Part shown: positions 27,244 through 36,881 of the stretch, in pieces
Layout of the letters: each line of letters starts with the position of its first letter
Numbering within the stretch: position 1 is the first letter of the stretch
Origin: Sphingomonas sp. BAUL-RG-20F-R05-02
GTDB lineage: Bacteria; Pseudomonadota; Alphaproteobacteria; Sphingomonadales; Sphingomonadaceae
Assembly: GCF_022662305.1 (NCBI RefSeq)
Contig: NZ_JAKNQH010000002.1
Coordinates: forward strand, 1-64,000
Direction of reading: 5' to 3'
DNA: 64,000 bases
Position numbers and translations under genes: made by a program
Notes under the pieces: model-generated
Told to the model about the DNA's origin: nothing
The model's database searches: none
The model's input: only the letters and a program-made list of their open reading frames with translations

Positions 27244-28751
27244 CGTACTCGCGGAGACGCTGCGATCCGCGCGAGAACGTCACCATGGGCGGGCAGCGTC
27301 GCGGCCGCCTGCGCCATGCCCGCGCGCAGGCGGCGGATGCCATCCGCCAGCCGATCCGCGTCGAGCGCGTCCACCACCGGATCGTAGCCGTCCGGCATGA
27401 TGCCCTGGCCGAGCATCACCGCCACCCAGCTCGGCACCGCGAACAGTTCGTCGTCATAGCGGAACACGCGGCCCTTGGTGCGGAACAGATCGATCTTGCG
27501 GCGCAGGCTGTCCGGCACCGCCATTGTGCGCAGGTGCCGCCAGAACGGCGAATCGTCACGCCGCGTGGCGTGGTAATGGAGGATGATGAAATCGCGGATC
27601 GAATCGTATTGATCGCCCATCTGGCGGTTATACTCGTCCCGCTCGATCCTGCCGAAGCCGGTATCTGGAAACAGCGCGAACAGTTTCGAGATGCCCTGCT
27701 GGATTAGGTGGATGCTGGTCGATTCCAGTGGTTCCAGAAAACCCCCGGCTAAGCCCAGCGCCACGACATTTCCCGACCAGAACCGCTGCCGCCGCCCGGC
27801 GCGGAACGACAGATGGCGCGGCTCTGCGGTCGGTTCGGTGTCGATATTGGCGAGCAGTAACGCCCGCGCATCGTCATCGGACAGATGCGCGCTGGAATAG
27901 ACGAGGCCGTTGCCGGTGCGGTGTTGCAACGGGATGCGCCACTGCCATCCCGCCGCGTGCGCGGTCGCACGGGTGAAGGGGATGATCGGATCGCTGCGGC
28001 GCGTCGGCACAGCGACGGCGCGGTCGCAGGGCAGCCAGTGCGACCAGTCCTCGAACTCGACCCCCATCGCATCGCCGAGCAGCAGGCTGCGGAAGCCCGA
28101 GCAATCGACGAACAGCTCCCCCTCGATCCGGCGTCCGTCGTCGAGGATCAGCGCGCGGACATGGCCGGTCGCCTCGTCGCGTTCCGTACGGTCGACCCGA
28201 CCCTCGATTCGGATGACGCCATCCTCCTCCGCGCGTCGGCGAAGGAAGGCGGCGTAGAGCGACGCATCGAAATGATAGGCATAGGCCAGCCCGGATAGCG
28301 GCGCGCGCGACTCGGGCGGCGGCGGCGCGAACGCGCCGCGCCGCGCCACCACATCCGCCGGCGAATACGCGCCGATCGGCCCGATGCCATCGCGGGAGCG
28401 CAGCTTCAGCCACAGCTGGTGGAAGGCGAGCCCCTCGACATCCTGCCCAAACGTGCCGAACGGATGAAAATAGCGGTCCTGCCCGGTTTCCCAGCCGACG
28501 AACTCGATGCCGAGTTTAAAACTGCCGCCGGTCGCCCGCAGGAACTCACCCTCGTCGATGCCAAGGAAGCGGTTGAATTTTAGGATCGGCGGGATCGTCG
28601 CCTCGCCCACGCCGACGGTGCCGATCGCGTCGGACTCGATCAGGGTGATCCGGCGCTGGCCGTCGTCGAGGAAGCGACCGGCGGCGGCGGCCATCATCCA
28701 TCCGGCAGTGCCGCCACCGACGATCACTACCTGCCCGATCGCTCGCGTCAT
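27240..28751 (-). CDS. tryptophan-halogenase-family flavoprotein (intact active site)
   Basis: 503 residues. FAD-binding GGGTAGWM at residues 12-19, catalytic Lys79 in GGSFKLGIEF (the same position as in PrnA), the signature W269-Q-W-R-I-P274, and a Glu at 343 in EPLESTSIHL matching the second catalytic residue of PrnA. All residues required for hypohalous-acid-based halogenation are present. Related enzymes beside TonB receptors include bromination-preferring ones from Brevundimonas; the substrate here is not readable. It is the last gene of a three-gene run read from 31668. Its ATG overlaps the stop of the middle gene (ATGA), and its own stop overlaps the cupin-like gene on the other strand. 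Confidence 0.92.
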   Translation of the reverse strand: MTRAIGQVVIVGGGTAGWMMAAAAGRFLDDGQRRITLIESDAIGTVGVGEATIPPILKFNRFLGIDEGEFLRATGGSFKLGIEFVGWETGQDRYFHPFGTFGQDVEGLAFHQLWLKLRSRDGIGPIGAYSPADVVARRGAFAPPPPESRAPLSGLAYAYHFDASLYAAFLRRRAEEDGVIRIEGRVDRTERDEATGHVRALILDDGRRIEGELFVDCSGFRSLLLGDAMGVEFEDWSHWLPCDRAVAVPTRRSDPIIPFTRATAHAAGWQWRIPLQHRTGNGLVYSSAHLSDDDARALLLANIDTEPTAEPRHLSFRAGRRQRFWSGNVVALGLAGGFLEPLESTSIHLIQQGISKLFALFPDTGFGRIERDEYNRQMGDQYDSIRDFIILHYHATRRDDSPFWRHLRTMAVPDSLRRKIDLFRTKGRVFRYDDELFAVPSWVAVMLGQGIMPDGYDPVVDALDADRLADGIRRLRAGMAQAAATLPAHGDVLARIAASPRVR

Positions 28752-30184
28752 ATCCGGTTCCCGTTATCTATCGGCAGCGCGGCCACCGTTCGTGCGAGGT
28801 CGTCCGCCATCTGCCACACAGCCGTGCGCGCCGCATCGACAGGCATGTTCAGCGCAATCGGGCCGGTAAGCTGCGGGCGCACGCCGCGACCGAGCAGGAT
28901 CGCCGCCCAGACATCACGATCGACACTGTCCTCCGCCAGCGGCGACAGCGTACCACGCCGGGCGAACTGCGCCATTCGCGCGGCAAGCGGTTCGGGCGGG
29001 GCCGCCCGCGCGGCGCGTGCCCAGAACGCGCCGCGCGGGCGCGTGCCGGCGACATACAGCGCGATCGCGGTATCACGCAGCCGGTCCGCATGCAGACCGG
29101 CACGGCGGTTGTATTCGGCGAGCAGTAGCGGTGCCATCTCGCGACCGGGCAGAAGCTCCAGCGCGAGCGCGAGCTGCCCCAGCGCGATCGGATAGCCGAG
29201 CAGGCCGAGCGGACCCGGCTGAACCGCCGCCTCACCGAGCGAAAGAACGTTGCCCGACCAGCCGTCGATCAGCCGGCCAGGGTCGAGACTGACCAGTTCA
29301 CACCGTGCGCCGGCGGCGCCGAGATCCTTCCGCGCCGCCGCCTCGTCGGACGTTGCGGAGAAGCCATAGCCGGTGGCGGCGGGCCAGTGCGCCTGCCATC
29401 CGCCTGGCCGCGCCCGATACGTATCGATCGCGTGATAAGGTTCCGGTGCTGCAAGCAGGAGGCGATCGACCGGAAGCATAGGCCGCCAATCCGCGACCGG
29501 CGCCGGGGCCGATCCGCGCAAGGCCCGCGCCGAGCCGCTCGCATCGACGAACAGGTCTGCTTGCCAGCGACAGCCATCGTTCATGCCGAGCTCAACGATG
29601 CCGGCGGGACCGCGTTCGATCCCGACGATGGCAAGCCCGCGCGGCGCGACCTGTACGCCCGCTTCCCGCGCCGATCCCGCCAGCGCCCCGGTCAACCGCG
29701 CCGCATCGATATGCAGCGCCGTAGCCGTACCGACCAGTGGCGAGGCCGGATGAAGCGCCTGCGGTAGAGCGGCACCGGCCGTCGCCAGCGCACAGGCGGG
29801 CACAAGATCGTGGAACGGCGGCACCGACCCGCCCTCGGCGGCGCGCAGCCAAAGCTGTTGAAGCGCGATGCCCGGCGGTGCAAGCGCCTCGCCCTCGCCG
29901 ACTAGCCACGGCACGTCCGCGCCCCAATCAGCGAAGCGGCTTGCCAGTCGCAGCGCGCCGATGCCTTGCGCGGACAAGCGTCCGACGGGGATGCCGAGCT
30001 TCGCCAGCAGCGCGCCATTGGCCGGCAAAGCCACCGGCAACCGGTCGGCAAGCGCATCGGCGGGGACGGGTACGGGCAACAATAGAACGCGAGCGCGCGG
30101 CAACGCGCGTGCAAGGCCAACCGCCGCCGACAGAGCGACCACGCCGCCGCCGCACACCACGACCGAACGTATCGCCCCGGTCAT
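28748..30184 (-). CDS. degenerate tryptophan-halogenase-like flavoprotein lacking catalytic residues
   Basis: 478 residues, clearly of the same fold as its two neighbours: GGG near residue 12, DLFVDASGSARALRG where they have LFVDCSGFRSLLLG, and a similar C-terminal arrangement (LLLAEYNRR, WAAILLGRGVRPQ). The active site is gone. The position of catalytic Lys79 is Arg (GALRLASRF), the WxWxIP signature reads WQAHWP, and the catalytic Glu of PLES is Gly (PLGLLG). FAD contacts are also weakened (GGGVVALSA for GGGTAGWM). The frame is intact over its full length and overlaps both neighbours by four bases, so it is maintained as a protein. A partner or scaffold for the other two, or another oxidoreductase reaction, are possibilities. 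Confidence 0.85.
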   Translation of the reverse strand: MTGAIRSVVVCGGGVVALSAAVGLARALPRARVLLLPVPVPADALADRLPVALPANGALLAKLGIPVGRLSAQGIGALRLASRFADWGADVPWLVGEGEALAPPGIALQQLWLRAAEGGSVPPFHDLVPACALATAGAALPQALHPASPLVGTATALHIDAARLTGALAGSAREAGVQVAPRGLAIVGIERGPAGIVELGMNDGCRWQADLFVDASGSARALRGSAPAPVADWRPMLPVDRLLLAAPEPYHAIDTYRARPGGWQAHWPAATGYGFSATSDEAAARKDLGAAGARCELVSLDPGRLIDGWSGNVLSLGEAAVQPGPLGLLGYPIALGQLALALELLPGREMAPLLLAEYNRRAGLHADRLRDTAIALYVAGTRPRGAFWARAARAAPPEPLAARMAQFARRGTLSPLAEDSVDRDVWAAILLGRGVRPQLTGPIALNMPVDAARTAVWQMADDLARTVAALPIDNGNRI

Positions 30185-31668
30185 GCCCGCAGCAGATCCG
30201 CGTCATGCAGGGGCATCGCCGCCACCCGAGCGGCGATCGCTTGTGACAGGCCGCCGAACGCGCGCGTCAGCCCGCCCGCATTGGGCAGATCGGCCCGCTG
30301 ATCCCAGCCGTGGGGCAGAACGCCTTGTCCGAGTAAGACCGCGACCCAGCTCGGCTCAAGGAACAGGCCTTGCGTGTATTTCGCGACCTGTGCGGTCTGC
30401 CGCCACAACGAGATCTTGTCGTCGAGGCTGGGCGGCACCGCCATCGTGCGGACGTGACGCCAGAACGCCGTGTCGTCCCGCGTCGTCGCGTGATAGTGCA
30501 GGATCAGAAAATCGCGGATCCGGTCATATTCGGCATCGATGGTCGCGTTGAAGCCGTCGCGATCGACAGCGGCGATGCGGCGATTGGGGAAATGCTCGAT
30601 CAGCGCGGTGATCGCTGCCTGCACGAGATAGATGCTGGTAGATTCGAGCGGCTCCAGAAACCCCGAGGCGAGACCGACCGCGACGACGTTGCCGACCCAA
30701 CTGCGCCGCCGACGCCCGGCACGGAACCGGAGGAAGCGTGGTTCGGCAAGGGGCGCGCCCTCCAGCGCCGCCAGCAATGCCTCGGTTGCGTCACCATCGT
30801 CGAGGTGCGAACTCGAATAGACGTAGCCGTTGCCGATTCGGTGCCGCAGCGGAATGCGCCAGCGCCAGCCCGCCGGCATCGCGACCGCGCGGGTGAACGG
30901 TTCGATCGGGCCGGGCGGACTCTCGCACGGCATCGCGACCGCCCGATCACACGGGAGCCAGTGCGACCAGTCCTCCCACGCCTCCTCGAGTTCGCCGCCG
31001 AGCAGCAGCGACCGGAAGCCGGAACAGTCGACGAAAAGATCGCCCTCGATCCGGGTGCCGTCGGCGAGCCTGACCGCGCCGATCCGCTCGCCCAGGCCGC
31101 GTTCGACGCTGACGATGCGGCCGGGCGTGCGCGTTACGCCGCGCGCTTCCGACCACGCGCGCAGAAACGGCGCGAAGCGCGTCGCATCGAACTGATAGGC
31201 ATAGCCGAAGCTGGTGGTGGGATCGTTCGGATCGTTGCCCGGCTGCTCGAAGCGGCACGCCTCCGCCGCTGTGACACCAGCGGAAAACGCGCCTATCGGC
31301 GGCACCCCGCCGGCGTGCGCGAGGCGGGCGTAATAATGGTGAAACGCAACGTCGTTGAGCGGCTGCCCAAACGTACCGAACGGGTGGATGTACCGATCAC
31401 CGACGCGTCCGAAGTCGCGAAATTCTATGCCTAGCTTATAGGTCGCATCCGTCGCATGCATAAACGCACGCTCGTCGATGCCGAGGCGTTCTAGAAACGC
31501 GCGCAGATGCGGCAACGTGGCCTCGCCGACGCCGATGATGCCGATCTCCTCCGATTCGATCAGGTCGACCGAGCAGGCGGAACCGGTTAGGCCGGCAAGA
31601 GCCGCCGCCGTCATCCAGCCTGCGGTTCCCCCGCCGACAACAATGACGCGAACCGGGGCAAACGCCAT
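30181..31668 (-). CDS. tryptophan-halogenase-family flavoprotein (intact active site)
   Basis: 495 residues, first gene of the three-gene run. GGGTAGWM at residues 12-19, Lys78 in ATYKLGIEF, W268-R-W-R-I-P273, and Glu342 in EPLESTSIYL: the full halogenase set. AAAGG lies seven bases before the ATG at 31668. It is divergent from the TonB-dependent receptor starting at 31864, a pairing seen often in sphingomonads. It differs from the third gene in the lid region after residue 120 (for example ACRFEQPGNDP), so the two intact enzymes may use different substrates. Free tryptophan as substrate is unproven. Confidence 0.92.
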   Translation of the reverse strand: MAFAPVRVIVVGGGTAGWMTAAALAGLTGSACSVDLIESEEIGIIGVGEATLPHLRAFLERLGIDERAFMHATDATYKLGIEFRDFGRVGDRYIHPFGTFGQPLNDVAFHHYYARLAHAGGVPPIGAFSAGVTAAEACRFEQPGNDPNDPTTSFGYAYQFDATRFAPFLRAWSEARGVTRTPGRIVSVERGLGERIGAVRLADGTRIEGDLFVDCSGFRSLLLGGELEEAWEDWSHWLPCDRAVAMPCESPPGPIEPFTRAVAMPAGWRWRIPLRHRIGNGYVYSSSHLDDGDATEALLAALEGAPLAEPRFLRFRAGRRRRSWVGNVVAVGLASGFLEPLESTSIYLVQAAITALIEHFPNRRIAAVDRDGFNATIDAEYDRIRDFLILHYHATTRDDTAFWRHVRTMAVPPSLDDKISLWRQTAQVAKYTQGLFLEPSWVAVLLGQGVLPHGWDQRADLPNAGGLTRAFGGLSQAIAARVAAMPLHDADLLRA

Positions 31669-31863
31669 CCAACGCCTTTCAATGAAAAGATTGTTGCAGG
31701 AACACCACGCGTTTTGACCATAAAATTTTCTTAAATCAACTTTCTATATTTCGCTTGAGGTTGCCGCGTCTGAACCGTAGACCCTGGCCAACGTCGCTTT
31801 CAACGGTTTGCAGAAGTGACGGCAGTCTTATCAAAGGCGCCGTTTCAGGAGAGGTGGGGAATA

Positions 31864-34800
31864 ATGAGTCAATCGGCATATTCCGTTGAAACGCGCTCGC
31901 GTCGGCTTTTGACGACGACAGCATCCGCGCTCGCCCTTGCGGTTGCTGCGCAGGTGCCGGTGAATGCCTTTGCCCAGACCGCCCCCGCGCCAGCCACACG
32001 CGACGACGCACCCGCCACCAAAGATGCGCAAGCCGGGCAGTCCGCCGCCGCGAGCGCGGACAAGAAGCCGGTTTCGAACAGCGTTTCGATCAGCAATACC
32101 GGTGCGCAGGATCAGTCCGCCGTGACAACGTCGGACACGCAGACGCCAGCTGCCGACGGCTCGGAGCCGCAGGACGTGATCGTCACCGGCCTGCGCCAGA
32201 GCCTCGCCAACGCGCAGAACATCAAACGCAACGCCGATACAGTGGTTGACGCCATCACCGCCGAAGACATCGGCGCGCTTCCAGATCGTTCGGTCAACGA
32301 GGCGTTGCAACGCGTGCCCGGCGTTGCAATCAGCCGCTTCGCCTCGCCCAGCGATTCCCAGCACTTTTCGGTAGAAGGGTCGAGCGTCACCATACGCGGC
32401 CTCAACTACGTTCGTGGCGAATTCAATGGCCGCGACACCTTTGCTGCGACGCCAGGCCGTGAGATCGGCTTTAACGATATCCCCACCGAACTAGTCGGAT
32501 CAGTCGAAGTGTTCAAGAACCTGACGGCGGATATGATCGAGGGGGGTATCGCCGGCGACGTCAACATCAACACGCGCAAGCCTTTCGACAGCAAGGATCA
32601 GCTCCTGTACCTGTCGGGTAGCGTGAACTACGGCGACCTCGAGCGCCGTAGCGCTCCGGCGATCGTCGGACTGTTCTCAAAGCAGTTTCAGCTTGGCGGT
32701 GGCGGCCGCATCGGCGTGCTCGCCAGCGGCAGCTACAACCAGCAGTACAGCCGATCAGATTCGGTGTTTCTCGCCGCCACGCTGCCGCGGTACAATGACG
32801 ACACGAACGGTAACGGCGTGCAGGATGCGGGCGAAGGTCATACGATCAACGCCGGCACGCCGTACGCGAGCACGATCTACGATCATTTCCCGGTGCCTGC
32901 CGGCAAGAACGTCGTCTACGCGCCGGCTGGCGCGGGTTCGCGCACGCAGGATTTCAATCGGGAGCGGATCGGTTTCGTTGGCGCGCTGCAATATGAGAAT
33001 GCCTCGGGCAACCTGCTCGTCACCGCGCAGTTCGTCCGCGCCGATGCCCGCGAAGCCTGGGTCGAGCACACCAACGAACCCAACGTCTATTATGCCGACG
33101 TCGGCAATACATATCCAGTCGGATATAATGCCGCCGCGCCGATCGCTGGGCAAAATTTTCAGAACTATACGTTCGATAACGACGGCATCTTCACCAGCGG
33201 AACTATCGCACACACCGGCGGTGCCGTGTATGGCAACAGCCCGTCCGGCACGTATGGCGCGCTGTCGCAGTTTGCACCGGGCAGTCAGTTCACCACGTTT
33301 TCAAACCGCTTTTTCTATAGCAGTTCGGTCACGCAAGATCAGTCGATCAACATCAAATGGGAGCCCACGCCTCGCCTGCACCTCAATTTTGATGGGCAGT
33401 ATGTGACGGCACATGCCGAGAATGTTGACGACATTGTCGATACGGCGACCTATTCGCAGGTTAACATCGATGCGCGCAAGAGCATTCCACAGATCACGTC
33501 GATCGCTCCGGGTTTCAATACGGCTGCCTATTTCGCAAGCCCCAATGATGTTTACATGCGTGACGCGTTCAACAATCGGCAAATCAACGACGGTCACGAA
33601 TGGTCGGGCAAGGCGGACGCGCAATATGATCTATCGGAAGATTCATTCCTCCGTAAGGCGCGGTTTGGCATTCGCTACTCGGACCGCGAGCAGACAGTGC
33701 GCACCAATGACTACAATAATTGGGGTGCGGTCTCTGATACATGGACTTCGGGCGGTCCGGCCTATTTGTCGAGCTATCCTGGACAGACGAGCCTATTCTC
33801 TTACGACAACTTTTTCCGAGGTGGTGCGGTAACGCCTCCGTCTACCCCGTATATCTCCGATGCAGTGTTGACCAACCATACCGCACTCGAAGCGTTGCTG
33901 CGCCAAGCAACGGCGGCGGCCGGTGGCAGCTACAAGCCGCTGGAAGATCGCGGGACGAACCTCGTCGACGGCTACTTCCTGCCAAGCGAAATCTACCAGA
34001 ATAGCGAACGGACATACTCCGCCTATGCCCGTGTGGATTTCGCCGTCGACTCGATCGGCGGCGGCGCATCGAGCCTATCGGGGAACGTCGGCGTGCGCTT
34101 TGTCCGTACCACCGACAGTTCTATTGGCGCGTTGACGTTCCCGACGCCAAATCAAGTATTTACGCCTTCGGCAAACTACAGTGATGTTGCTGGGTATTGC
34201 GCGTACTCGTCGGCCCACCCTAACGGTAGCAACACAGTCCCGGCGATCTGCACCATCAGCCCGGCGCAACAGGCTTCCGCGTTGGCGTTTTCAAACGGCG
34301 CTTCGCGTCCCGACGTTGCCACGCAATCGTTCAATAAGTGGTTGCCGAGCTTCAATCTCAAATATCAGGCCAATGAGAAGCTGCTATTCCGGTTTGCAGC
34401 TTCGAAAGCGATTTCGCGGCCTAACTTCGGCAGCTTGCGGGATTACGTCGGCGTTGGCGTGTCAGGCGGCAACAGCGCCGGCAACTTTGGCTTTACGGCG
34501 AGCGCGCAGAACCCGTATCTGCGGCCGGTCGACGCGCTTCAGTTCGACCTGACCAGCGAATGGTATTTCGCCAAGGTTGGCTCGCTCACCGGTGCGGTGT
34601 TCTACAAGGATCTGTCCAACATTATTCTCGACAATTACGGCTTCACCCGCAGCCTCACCAACAACGGCGCGACCTATGACGTTCTTGTGAACGGCCCTGC
34701 GAACGCACCCGGCCATGCCCATATCAAGGGCGCGGAAGCGGCGTATCAGCAGACCTTCGACTTCCTACCGGGCGCTTTGCGCGGGCTGGGTACGCAGTTG

Positions 34801-35250
34801 ACATTCACTTATATCGATCCGGGCAAGATCCCGAACTCGGTGCCGGCGAACGGTGCGGCTGATGGCAGCCGGCCGCCGCTGGATGTGACCGGCCTGTACA
34901 GCAACTTGCCGCTGGCCGGCCTGTCGAAGTACAATTTTAACGCGTCGGCCTTCTATGATCTATTCGGCTTCTATGCTCGTGTCGCGTATAGCTGGCGCTC
35001 GAAGTATCTGCTCACCAACCGCGATGTCGTGTTCCCGTATCTGCCGGTCTATGCGCTGGCGAGCGGGCAGCTAGATGGATCGCTGTTCTACACGGTCAAC
35101 AAGCAGTTCAAAATCGGCATTCAGGCGCAGAACTTGCTGGATACGACGACCAAGACGACCTTCGTGCTGAATGGCGTGGGGCTTGAGGCACCGCGCTCGT
35201 TCTTCAAGAGCGATCGTCAGTTCCAGTTGACCGTTCGCCTGTCGCTGTAA
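31864..35250 (+). CDS. TonB-dependent receptor
   Basis: 1128 residues from ATG 31864, preceded by AGGAGAGG; the opening at 31816 is rejected. A signal peptide (RRLLTTTASALALAVAAQVPVNAFAQ) is followed by a long Ala/Thr/Gln-rich linker to about residue 110, a TonB-box-like DVIVTGLR, then the plug domain (ALPDRSVNEALQRVPGVAI, VTIRGLNYVRGEFNG, LTADMIEGGIAGDVNI) and the 22-strand barrel. It ends FQLTVRLSL, without the usual terminal aromatic residue. It belongs to the large carbohydrate-type receptors of sphingomonads and is the only receptor in the mannan locus. Uptake of manno-oligosaccharides is the natural inference, but the tight link to the halogenases leaves another ligand possible. Confidence 0.94.
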   Translation: MSQSAYSVETRSRRLLTTTASALALAVAAQVPVNAFAQTAPAPATRDDAPATKDAQAGQSAAASADKKPVSNSVSISNTGAQDQSAVTTSDTQTPAADGSEPQDVIVTGLRQSLANAQNIKRNADTVVDAITAEDIGALPDRSVNEALQRVPGVAISRFASPSDSQHFSVEGSSVTIRGLNYVRGEFNGRDTFAATPGREIGFNDIPTELVGSVEVFKNLTADMIEGGIAGDVNINTRKPFDSKDQLLYLSGSVNYGDLERRSAPAIVGLFSKQFQLGGGGRIGVLASGSYNQQYSRSDSVFLAATLPRYNDDTNGNGVQDAGEGHTINAGTPYASTIYDHFPVPAGKNVVYAPAGAGSRTQDFNRERIGFVGALQYENASGNLLVTAQFVRADAREAWVEHTNEPNVYYADVGNTYPVGYNAAAPIAGQNFQNYTFDNDGIFTSGTIAHTGGAVYGNSPSGTYGALSQFAPGSQFTTFSNRFFYSSSVTQDQSINIKWEPTPRLHLNFDGQYVTAHAENVDDIVDTATYSQVNIDARKSIPQITSIAPGFNTAAYFASPNDVYMRDAFNNRQINDGHEWSGKADAQYDLSEDSFLRKARFGIRYSDREQTVRTNDYNNWGAVSDTWTSGGPAYLSSYPGQTSLFSYDNFFRGGAVTPPSTPYISDAVLTNHTALEALLRQATAAAGGSYKPLEDRGTNLVDGYFLPSEIYQNSERTYSAYARVDFAVDSIGGGASSLSGNVGVRFVRTTDSSIGALTFPTPNQVFTPSANYSDVAGYCAYSSAHPNGSNTVPAICTISPAQQASALAFSNGASRPDVATQSFNKWLPSFNLKYQANEKLLFRFAASKAISRPNFGSLRDYVGVGVSGGNSAGNFGFTASAQNPYLRPVDALQFDLTSEWYFAKVGSLTGAVFYKDLSNIILDNYGFTRSLTNNGATYDVLVNGPANAPGHAHIKGAEAAYQQTFDFLPGALRGLGTQLTFTYIDPGKIPNSVPANGAADGSRPPLDVTGLYSNLPLAGLSKYNFNASAFYDLFGFYARVAYSWRSKYLLTNRDVVFPYLPVYALASGQLDGSLFYTVNKQFKIGIQAQNLLDTTTKTTFVLNGVGLEAPRSFFKSDRQFQLTVRLSL

Positions 35251-35260
35251 CGTGTCGGCA

Positions 35261-35284
35261 GGGCCGGGAGGAGACTTCCGGCCC
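35261..35284 (+). terminator. hairpin between convergent genes
   Basis: GGGCCGG (35261-35267) and CCGGCCC (35278-35284) form a perfect seven-base stem with a ten-base loop, directly after the receptor stop and before the convergent ROK regulator. No T-run follows on either strand, so termination would be weak or factor-assisted. Confidence 0.5.
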
Positions 35285-35350
35285 CGCCATGATCCGCTAA
35301 TCGGTCGATCGGATCGGTCCGTTAGTCTGCGGGCTTCGCCCCTCTGACGA

Positions 35351-36601
35351 TCACCGGCCCGCCTGGATCAGGATAGCGTCGGACGGCAACAGATGATCAA
35401 GGAATGGCAGGATCGCGGCACCGATCGCGGGCGCATCTTGCGCCATGATCGCCGGACGAATTGGTGCGCGCGACGGTACGGGCAGATTTTCCATCGCAGC
35501 GTTCAACTGTTCTGCCAGACGGTGGATCAAAGACATCGGCAAACGGCCACCGATCAGGATGGCATCCGGGTCGATCAGACAATTCACCGAGACGATCGGG
35601 GCCGTCAACGCCCGAACCGCATCGTCGAGCCAGTGATCGACAATCTTGGCCGCACGTCCTTCTAGCCGGTCGAGCGCGGCTACGGTTTCGACCGGCAGCC
35701 CGGCCGCTTCCAGACGACGGAGCAGCGCGGACAGCGACACCGTGTCCTGCACGGTCGCGCCGGCGGCACCCGCGCTCGCATCCGGGATCAGACCGATCTC
35801 CCCCGAGCGGTTGCCCGCGCCGCGATGGTAGCTGCGATCGACCACCAGACCACCGCCCAGCCCCGCGCTGACCAGCAGATACAGGAAAGTCGGATTGTCG
35901 AAGCCGGTGCCGAACTCGGCCTCCCCCAGCGCGGCAGCGGCGGCGTCGTTGTCACAATGCACCTGCCACGGCAGACCGTGAAACAGATCGGCGACCTCGG
36001 TGCCGTCCCAGGCGCGGTACGCTTCGGGCTGCCCGGGCAGCGAGATTCGGCCGAGATCGTCGGGTATCGCCACGCCGATGCCGAGAATCTGGTCGCGCTT
36101 GATGTTGCCGCTGGCGATCGCACGATCCATCTCGTCACGCAGGAAGCCGCGGACGGTATCGGGCAGCGCAAATGCAACCTCCCGCGTGGTGCGGCTGCGC
36201 ACTTCGCCTGCGAGATCCATCGTCACGATGGTAAGATGGTCGCGATCGATGTTGACGCCGATGCCGAACGCGCCATCGGGCTCGACCATCAATTCCAGCG
36301 GCGGTTGTCCGCGACCGCCTTGGCGGCGGCCCATCACCCGTACCAGCCCCATTTCGATAAGACGGCCGGTGATATTGGCGATGGTGGCGGCGGTCAGCCC
36401 GGTCTGGTGCGCGATCGCGACACGGGTAGTGCCGGGCGCAAGCCGGATCGCCTGCAACACGGTACGCAGATTATAATCGCCGGCGCGGGCAAGATTGGTG
36501 CCCGACAGGCTGCGCGACAATCGCCCGTCGCGAGCATCTGCGGACGGAACGCTGCGTCGATCGCCATCGGCGGGCTGAGGACGGGCCTTCACGCTAGCCA
36601 T
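35351..36601 (-). CDS. ROK-family transcriptional regulator
   Basis: 416 residues. An N-terminal winged helix-turn-helix (NLRTVLQAIRLAPGTTRVA, GLTAATIANITGRLIEMGLV, near residues 45-90) is joined to a ROK sugar-binding domain (FGIGVNIDRDHLTIVTMD, CDNDAAAAALGEAEFG, SAGLGGGLVVD). The zinc-binding cysteine cluster of ROK kinases is absent (GNRSGEIGLIPDASAG), as in some NagC/Mlc-type repressors. It probably represses genes of this locus and is released by a sugar or sugar phosphate. It lies next to the ROK kinase, divergent from it, and converges on the receptor gene. Confidence 0.9.
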   Translation of the reverse strand: MASVKARPQPADGDRRSVPSADARDGRLSRSLSGTNLARAGDYNLRTVLQAIRLAPGTTRVAIAHQTGLTAATIANITGRLIEMGLVRVMGRRQGGRGQPPLELMVEPDGAFGIGVNIDRDHLTIVTMDLAGEVRSRTTREVAFALPDTVRGFLRDEMDRAIASGNIKRDQILGIGVAIPDDLGRISLPGQPEAYRAWDGTEVADLFHGLPWQVHCDNDAAAAALGEAEFGTGFDNPTFLYLLVSAGLGGGLVVDRSYHRGAGNRSGEIGLIPDASAGAAGATVQDTVSLSALLRRLEAAGLPVETVAALDRLEGRAAKIVDHWLDDAVRALTAPIVSVNCLIDPDAILIGGRLPMSLIHRLAEQLNAAMENLPVPSRAPIRPAIMAQDAPAIGAAILPFLDHLLPSDAILIQAGR

Positions 36602-36673
36602 CCTGAAGGGTCACACGTCATCCGGCAGCACGTACCGGGAAAATAACCGGAGCAGCAACAGTAGAAGATTATT

Positions 36674-36686
36674 TAAATTGAATTTT
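36674..36686. promoter_or_regulatory. AT-rich candidate operator upstream of the ROK regulator and kinase
   Basis: TAAATTGAATTTT at 36674-36686, in a GC-rich setting and inside the divergent ROK regulator/kinase interval. It resembles TAAATTTGAAATA at 43153-43165 in the GH2/GH3 divergent interval. ROK regulators often bind AT-rich palindromes, but assigning this site to the regulator is inference. Confidence 0.3.
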
Positions 36687-36881
36687 CCTTTGGAGTAGGC
36701 AAAATGCCGGAACAGGCCGGCATGGCAAGCCGAGGGGATGCAAGAACACCACGCATTGTGATCGAACCATTATCACCTCGCAGATACAGCGAAGGTTTGC
36801 ACCGCGCACTGCGATACTCCAGCAAACCGACCCGTCTTCGCTTCGAGACGATCTCCCCTGATCGAATTGCAGGAATTTTTG

